Positions 57,780 through 64,000 of a DNA stretch of 64,000 nucleotides are shown here, piece by piece. This DNA comes from Neospora caninum Liverpool (lineage: Eukaryota > Apicomplexa > Conoidasida > Eucoccidiorida > Sarcocystidae). The notes beneath the pieces were generated by a model. It saw nothing but the letters and a program-made list of their open reading frames with translations, was not told the origin of the DNA and ran no database searches. The translations under genes were made by a program, and so were the position numbers. The stretch is from assembly GCF_000208865.1 (NCBI RefSeq), contig NC_018397.1, positions 4,927,748 to 4,991,747 of the forward strand, given 5' to 3'. The first letter of the stretch is position 1, and the number at the start of each line of letters is the position of its first letter.

Positions 57780-60700
57780 CCTCTCGCTGTGCTGAGAGGA
57801 GACAGGGCGTCCGGTGGGGACCTCGTTCAGCTTTCCCCTGTGTGAGGCAAAGACGTGTGCTCTGCTCGATCGCCCGGCTTCGAGTCGGCAAAACCGTACC
57901 CTTGCGCCCCCGAAATCGGCGCACAGCGCTCCTTGGATGTCTGTGTCGCTCGCGAGGGCCTCTCAGGAGGTGCTGGGACAGCCGCAGCCCTTCCAGAGGG
58001 AGAGGCACAGTCTCGAGCCGGCCTGCGCGGGGTCCAGAGGCGAGCTGAGGGCTCTCGACTCAGTCCACAAATCTCTCGACGGAAAGGCAGGCTGTAGACA
58101 GCGACATGGCTGCTACAGCAGAGGCTTTCGACACTTGGCGACGCGTGCTGACTCAGGGTCCGGTCTCACGCTCGAGAACAAAGGAACGGCGGAAAGAGAG
58201 AGGGAAGCGCAGCAGAGGACCACAAGAGGAAGCGACAGAACGGAAAGGACAGAAGGGAGACGAAGGAGCGGCTGAACGGGCTGGTGAGACAGAGAAAGAC
58301 TCGCGGCGCACAAAAGTCGGAAGCGCGGAGACGTTTGTAGAGCGGAACGTTATCTGGAGGACAGTCGAAATTGTGTTGACTGTGTGGCGCAGGACAGGGC
58401 TCGGAGTTTACCGGCGGGTCCACGAAGGCGGAGAACGTGGGGAAGGCGCAAACGGTATAGACGGAGACAGCGGGGACGTTCGACGAGCAGAGACGGAAAA
58501 AAGGGGACGTGTTACGGAAAACAGAGGGAATGGACCCACCTTCCTGTTGTTCAGAGTGGCAAAAGGACTTCTCAATCCTCACACTGGCAGGTACACCGAC
58601 ACACGTGTCCCTGCATACGGATATATCGGGAAGTAAAGGACAGTTCTATATACAAAAGACTGTGCACATAGCATGTGTATTTACGAGCATTCACATGTTT
58701 TCCGCAGCCAAAAAGAGCTTTGCGTGTCCAGCACTGTGGATCTGTCGAACGAGGAGCCGAGCTCCCCGGGTGAGAGGCCGCGCGAGAAAGCTCTCAGACA
58801 CGGGTGACTGAGAACAAAAAAACCGTTTGTGAGTGCTCTCGTTCGAGGAAAAATCCGTGTTTGCCACAGGAGCGGAGAGCAGAGAGACTGTCTCCGCTGA
58901 CGCAAAGGCCTCTCTTCGAGCCTACAGGTCTGTTCCCGAGAGGAGACACCTCGGCCTCGCACGGTCTCGAGTCAAAAAGCGAGGTAGAGGGTTCCCGAAT
59001 AGCAGTAAAAGAGGTTCTCCGGAAGTGACCGCGTTTTGATCTGCACAGAGAGGCCTTTCCTCGAGCTCGTATGTGGCAAAAAAATCTTTTTCGAGGGTCT
59101 CCGCGCCCGTCAGAACGACCGCTCCAGCCGCGACCGAGAGGCCGGGGACACACGCGGACACACGGGGACAGATAGGGACCGTCTGACGGTCGCAGTGTCG
59201 GCGGAGCCGAAGTCAAAAAAAGGAGCGAGGTCAGGAAACGAAACGACCGTTCTCTCTCCAGGACGTGGCGCCTCTCGACAGAGTCGCACACAGGTTTCTC
59301 GCTGCCCGATCTGTGCCAGGGCGCGTTTGAACAGGACAGCGTTGGCCTCGGCGAACGAAGGTTTTCTTGAACACAGAATCGGCCAGAAAAGGCCAAAAAT
59401 AATAGACAGGTGGACGGAAGAGACGTTTGCGACAGCGCGACCGGGTGAAGAGAGAGAGGCGAGCCGGCGAGCGCGAATCAGCGGCTTCGATCCCGCTGTC
59501 CTCCTGCTGCCGTTTGCTCGCAATCCTTTTGGAAGAAGTCCGAGACATACACACTTGGAGAAGATTCCGAGAGACGAGACGAAACCGAAATCGAAGTTTC
59601 GAAGTGGGCGCAGGAACGGGCGAGAGGCGCACTTCTGGCCCTAGAAAATGCGGATTTGTTTTGTGGCGTCACTCTTGCGAAAACCAGCAAAAGCGTGCGG
59701 CGCCCCCGAGGCCTGTGCAAGGGGCTCGACGGAGCGGGAAGAAACGGAAGGATTTCCTGGGACTTTTCCCGGCGATAAAGGACGACAAAGTGAATTCCGC
59801 AGAAACGGAAGAAGGGCGTAACGAAACACATAGGCGCTGTGTGCAAAAAGATGCAAGGGGGGACACACAGAGACACGTCGACATGTGCGCTCTGCCTTGT
59901 TCAGCATCCCTGTCGTCTAGCAAGAGCTGCGCTGGCGGGTGATCTCTGTGCGGAGGAGAGAGAGACAGACATCAGAGTAGCTAAAGTCTCACGTGTCAAG
60001 CAAACATGTGAGGAGCACCTTAGGCCTTCGAAAGGAAGCAACTTTGGCGAAGTGTTGCCGCGATCTACGGCCTTCTTTCGAGACCATCTGCCGGCCCAAC
60101 GCTGGCCAGTTTTTGGAGGAGAGACAGTCCCCACGTGGTGTGCGACACGAACAAGAGTGGCGCGTTTGCACATTAGTCTAGGTATAGCGAGGTGTAGATA
60201 GGTCGACGTCGAGATATTTGATGGAGGAACTGTTCAGAGACAGGCAAGAAACATGAGCAGGAGAATTGCCCCAGCGGGCATGGCTACGAATCTGCGAGCT
60301 TCTCTCTACACGCTCCAAAAAGTCATAGGGGACGGAGGAGAGAGGAAGTAAACGCTAATACGACTGCAGATCCGCCTTTGTCGAGTCTGTCTAGGCGGAA
60401 AGCCTGCCGCGATTCACGCGTTTTGCCGTCTTCCGCGTGTGTGTTGTGGTGGACTGTGTAACGTGGCACGTAGTGTTCTTGGTCCTCAAACGCTGTGGGT
60501 TTTCTAGGCGTCATACATGGATTGCTCTGATTCCTCGATTAACAGCGAGAGAAAGCGACTGCTCAGAGGCTAGTGAGATCAGTACCCTCGTGTACTGGGA
60601 GTGTGATAATCTCTGAGACGGGGTTACTTACAAGCTTTTTCTGGGGAGTATACACTGCGAGGTGGACAACTGGTTTAGATCTTGAATGTCTTGGTTACCG

Positions 60701-63690
60701 TATCCAGATTCGTATGTTCCGGCTGTATCACGGCGCAAGCTTCCAGAGACGAAAAGGCAAACCGGCACTCATTTTGGGTGAGGTTTTGAAATCAGACAGC
60801 CACCCGCGGGAGCGCGCGCCCGTGGGCACCTAGGAAAGTGACACGGTGCTCGCCGAGCCTCAGTTGGATTCCAGCTGGGCAGTTTTCGATGGACGCGACA
60901 AAGCACAAAGACGGAGGGCAAGCAGGGAGGGCGCGCGCGCACAAGTTTGGGATCTCGTGATGCGAAGCCGCTTTGCGGGAAAGCGAAGCGTTGCCTTCTG
61001 TCGCCTCCACTTTCCAACAAAAGTCTGTCGGGGAAGGTCCGACAAGAGTACGCTTTCCAAGCGTAGCGTGGGACTCTCTTGGAGATGGCGTAGCCGCTTT
61101 GTCGATGAGAGTGAAGTGCCTTGTGTCTCTTGCGGTGCGATTGCATTTCTTCTGAGATCTGCTCGTGCAGGATTCACGAAGGCGCAAGACCAGCTTTGTC
61201 GGCCGTGTTGCTTCTGATTCGGTCCAGCCGGCGTCGGCGAGACATCAGGCGCAACCGGCAAAAGAATCGCCCTGAAGAAACAGCATGTCCAGTCGCTCAC
61301 CTCGCTGGACTGCTTTCGCACTTGGGCCGCAATGTCTGCTTCCCAGGCGATTCCCTGTGGAAGTCTCACCCGTTGCTTCAGCGGCTCTTGTATGGACTCG
61401 GCGAAACTTTTCGGATCTGCTCGCGAGAGTCTCCAGCTGGAAAACTCTTCTCCAATCTCCGCACCCTTAATGCACAAAGCCTGGCTCTCTGCGTTGCTGC
61501 CTACGCAGTTCAACTGCAAGTCACCCCGCACCGACAGCACACGCTGGCGATTGCGAGTGTTCGACTCTTTATTCCAGTCCCGAGCGCCAGTGGTCGAGAC
61601 GCAACGAGTCCGCGTACACATTTAGCTTGCTCAAGTGAATAGCGGCTCCTCCACTGGTAGGCGATTTTGCAGCCAGAGGCACGAGGAACTCGGGTAAACA
61701 CCGGCGCAAAATCACCAGCGCTACTGCACGGTTTGCTGTCAAGGGCAACCGCCGCAGCATGTACAGCCGATGAGGCTGACTTTCCTTCAGTTTCTGCCAA
61801 GGAGCCGTAGGCGGGACGGTCGTGACAAAAAACTTCGCTCGCTCTCGTTCAGCAGGTTCATGTCGAAGAGTAAATTACGTGAACGCCTGCGTCAATAGGC
61901 GTAGGACTCGAGATATCCATGAGCCGTTGGAGCGGCCAGGTGCTCTCAGCCCTCCTGACAGAGAGGCGACAGGCTCGGGGCGAGGCTTCTCCGCGAGATT
62001 CTCGTGCTCACGATGAACGCTTGGTTTCAGCGTGGGATTTCTCGGGAATGATCCTGCTTAACTACAGAGACTGTGCGGAACGGCAGCAGTGTCCCAGGAG
62101 AGAGACGCGCGAAGAATCCCTGCTGGATTGGTGACATTTAGCCGGTTATATACATCTTCCAAGATATGTTTGTTGCAGGCGGTCAGTTTCTTGGTTTCGG
62201 CTGCAGTCGAATCCTGGCTATTCCACGGTTCTGAGTGACAAAGAAAAAGAGCACATGCATCTCCGCAGCCTCGCGGTACTGAAAGTGACACAGAGCCGCA
62301 CCTGCTGGTATCCTCTCTCTATGGTCCGTCTCGTTTCCCGTGCCTACGTCTTTCTCAGGCACGCCGAATCAAAACAGCGCCTCTCAGCCCCAAACGTGAA
62401 GGCTCATTCCACCGAGTGTACTCGCTGTCGTTGCACCAAGCTAACTGTTTTCCTTGTCACTGTTCGATTCGTGTGTGCTGTTGGGCGCGCGCCGGCCAGG
62501 CGAACGAAAATATGGAGAAGATGTGTTTCTTTTTCGATGGACCCTTTTCCCAGTTTCTTCGCCGGTCCAGGACGCACAGCGACTGAGGGGGGTGCTCACC
62601 AGGAAAGCGGATCGGATGGCTTTGAAAAGAAAATCGCCTGGCGCTCGTGGACCGTCCACGGCGATGTCTTTTCAGCTGCACACTGGCCGGTTTTCTTGCA
62701 TGCGTTTGCTTGTCTTGGGCTCCCTCAATCCGCAGCCAGACGCTCCCTCTGAGAGCTTCCGCCTCCTTTTTTTAGCGGATAATCCGCAAGCATTTTCTGC
62801 GTTTCCCCTGTGTTTTTTCCATTTGCTGTCCTCGGTCTCCTCTCAAGGGGGCGATGCCCAGAGAGGTACATGCGTGCATGCCATGGTCCTCTCGGCCTCC
62901 CGTCATTTTCTGTCCTTTTTCCTCCAGCATCTTGCCTCGTTTAAAGCGGTTTTTTCTTTGCCTCAAAAAACAACAGGCAGTGCACGCCCGGTGAAGGAAA
63001 ACGAGAAATGCGGCGGAACCGAAGATTCCATTCGGTCCCGTGCCTCTCCCTGGGCGACAACGGCCGCCGTCCGGAGCACGCCTCTCCCTTTTCGCAGCTG
63101 AACGGCGTCTTTGCCTAGGTTCACCCACCGGCCTTTCGCACTCCCCAACTGCAAAAGTATGTTTCCTAGCCAGTGAGTTTTTCCGACTGGTGTCACTGCT
63201 TCTGCGCGGACGGCTCAGACAGCGTTCTGGGCAAATTTCCCCTGGGCGTGAGGGCCCTGTGCCCGAGAATTGATAAAATCCAACTTTCTTCTTGCCACTA
63301 TATCCAAGTTACCGACGCGGCAGATATCCTTTGTCAAAGTCGTCCTCAGCGATACGTTTGGGAGAGAGGCGGTCTTCCTCTATCTCCCTGTTAATCTCGC
63401 TGTCTCTCGGTCTGCTGTCTCCCTCTCCCCTGAACCCTGGCACGTTACTGTTTCTCTCTCGCCCCTCCACTGCGTTTGGTTCCCTTTTCTTCCGTCTCGT
63501 CTTCCATGTCCTTCGATTTCTTCGGCTTCACGAGTGTCTCTGCCCCGTGTCTCCTCGCTTTTTCCCATCTCCATTCCCTCTTCTTGCGGCCTTCTGTGCC
63601 TTGTCCTCTGGACACCCCCTCTCGCCGGCCGGGGGCCTGCACTGCCTCAGCCTCCTTCTCCTCTTTGCATTTTTCGCGACTTCCTTTCGC
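57780..63690. other. Branching-enzyme upstream region and gene-poor spacer
   Basis: From 57780 to about 59900 the + strand is purine-rich in long runs, matching a pyrimidine-rich leader for the minus-strand branching-enzyme transcript. From about 60.2 to 62.4 kb the sequence is lower in GC and contains a weak minus-strand gene candidate (listed separately). From about 63.3 to 63.69 kb the + strand is pyrimidine-rich, as expected for the leader of the gene starting at 63691. I see no RNA gene or transposon here. Confidence 0.45.
60860..61621 (-). CDS. Weak candidate coding region, family unrecognised
   Basis: A 253-codon minus-strand open frame begins at ATG 61621. The stretch translated from about 61510 to 61305 reads like ordered protein (for example CIKGAEIGEEFSSWRLSRAD and KSFAESIQEPLKQRVRLPQG) and stops at a consensus donor, CAGCGAG|GTGAGC, near 61303. 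That suggests a real exon followed by an intron read through in this frame. A second protein-like minus-strand stretch with KHILEDVYNRLNVTNPAGIL lies near 62120-62180 and might be an upstream exon. I could not join the pieces with certainty, and a plus-strand frame overlaps. Treat as a hint of a multi-exon gene. Confidence 0.22.
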   Translation of the reverse strand: MCTRTRCVSTTGARDWNKESNTRNRQRVLSVRGDLQLNCVGSNAESQALCIKGAEIGEEFSSWRLSRADPKSFAESIQEPLKQRVRLPQGIAWEADIAAQVRKQSSEVSDWTCCFFRAILLPVAPDVSPTPAGPNQKQHGRQSWSCAFVNPARADLRRNAIAPQETQGTSLSSTKRLRHLQESPTLRLESVLLSDLPRQTFVGKWRRQKATLRFPAKRLRITRSQTCARAPSLLALRLCALSRPSKTAQLESN

Positions 63691-63843
63691 ATGCACGCGA
63701 GTTCGAACATGATGGATGCCGCGGAAGGCTCTCCGGGGCTGGGCAGAGCCGCAGGCTTCGCCGCTGTGCGCTTGCGACAGCAGAGACGACAAATGGAACT
63801 GTTGACGGAGATGACGAAAAACCTGTGTGAAGAAACAAAAAAG
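63691..63843 (+). CDS. First exon of an unrecognised gene, 3' partial
   Basis: ATG at 63691 (alternatives at 63709 and 63712) opens a 51-codon exon ending at a donor-like AAAAAG|GTACCC. It encodes a small Ala/Gly-rich N-terminus and then a charged helix (LRQQRRQMELLTEMTKNLCE). It is preceded by about 300 nt of pyrimidine-rich leader, typical of the other genes here. The rest lies beyond the window. The helix and lone Cys loosely recall small coiled or Tim-like proteins, but a CxxxC pair is not visible, so I do not assign a family. Confidence 0.45.
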
Positions 63844-63943
63844 GTACCCCTCTTCTCTACCCCCTACAGGGCCCTACGCTTCTGCTCCTACATTCACATA
63901 TGTATACACATGTATACATCTCTAAAACGTGTATAGCACTTTT

Positions 63944-64000
63944 GTATATATATATATATATATACATATGCATCTGTTTGCATATATATATATATATATA
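63944..64000. repeat. (TA)n microsatellites at the right edge
   Basis: Two TA runs (about 63944-63963 and 63982-64000) are separated by CATATGCATCTGTTTGCATA. They lie in the presumed first intron of the gene starting at 63691. The second run continues to the window end. Confidence 0.92.

Overview
This window reads as nuclear DNA of a coccidian apicomplexan, most like the Toxoplasma/Hammondia/Neospora group. The basis is a GC-rich genome with widely spaced genes, many short GT-AG introns, pyrimidine-rich 5' leaders, Ser/Arg/Glu-rich low-complexity insertions in otherwise conserved proteins, TA and GATA microsatellites in introns, and a plant/bacterial-like amylopectin gene. The group is inferred from these traits and from gene content; the exact species cannot be fixed without a database search.

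Layout, left to right. At 130-3495 (+) lie the last six recognisable exons of a ceramide synthase (LAG1/TLC family), with the 5' end outside the window. A tRNA-Asp(GUC) is at 6605-6676 (+). At 7845-19404 (+) is a four-exon gene for a protein of about 3,414 residues that looks alpha-helical and repeat-like but that I cannot assign to a family. Convergent with it, at 21643-28817 (-), is an XRN-family 5'-3' exoribonuclease with a very long N-terminal extension, large insertions between catalytic motifs, and a 100-N assembly gap inside its catalytic domain. It shares a divergent upstream region with an NSRP1/CCDC55-type splicing regulator at 29974-32093 (+). A tRNA-Arg(CCU) is at 32608-32680 (-).

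From 32.7 to 49 kb the window is gene-poor. It holds two neighbouring, probably disordered, unrecognised proteins (38175-39665 and 40759-42624, both +) separated by a diverged 169-bp tandem duplication. At 49074-57779 (-) is a complete 13-exon gene for a bacterial-type (GlgB-like) 1,4-alpha-glucan branching enzyme of 970 residues, whose splice phases all close. One of its introns appears to be GC-AG, and its introns are loaded with TA/GATA microsatellites. A weak candidate gene lies at about 60.8-62.3 kb (-). The first exon of another gene starts at 63691 (+) and runs off the window.

No operon-like logic is expected or seen. The genes cover lipid synthesis (ceramide synthase), RNA decay and splicing (XRN, NSRP1), translation (two tRNAs) and storage polysaccharide synthesis (branching enzyme). 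I saw no CRISPR array, insertion sequence, retroelement or other clear mobile element. The most notable items are the organisation of the XRN gene, the bacterial-type branching enzyme with its GC-AG intron, and the unassigned 3,414-residue protein.
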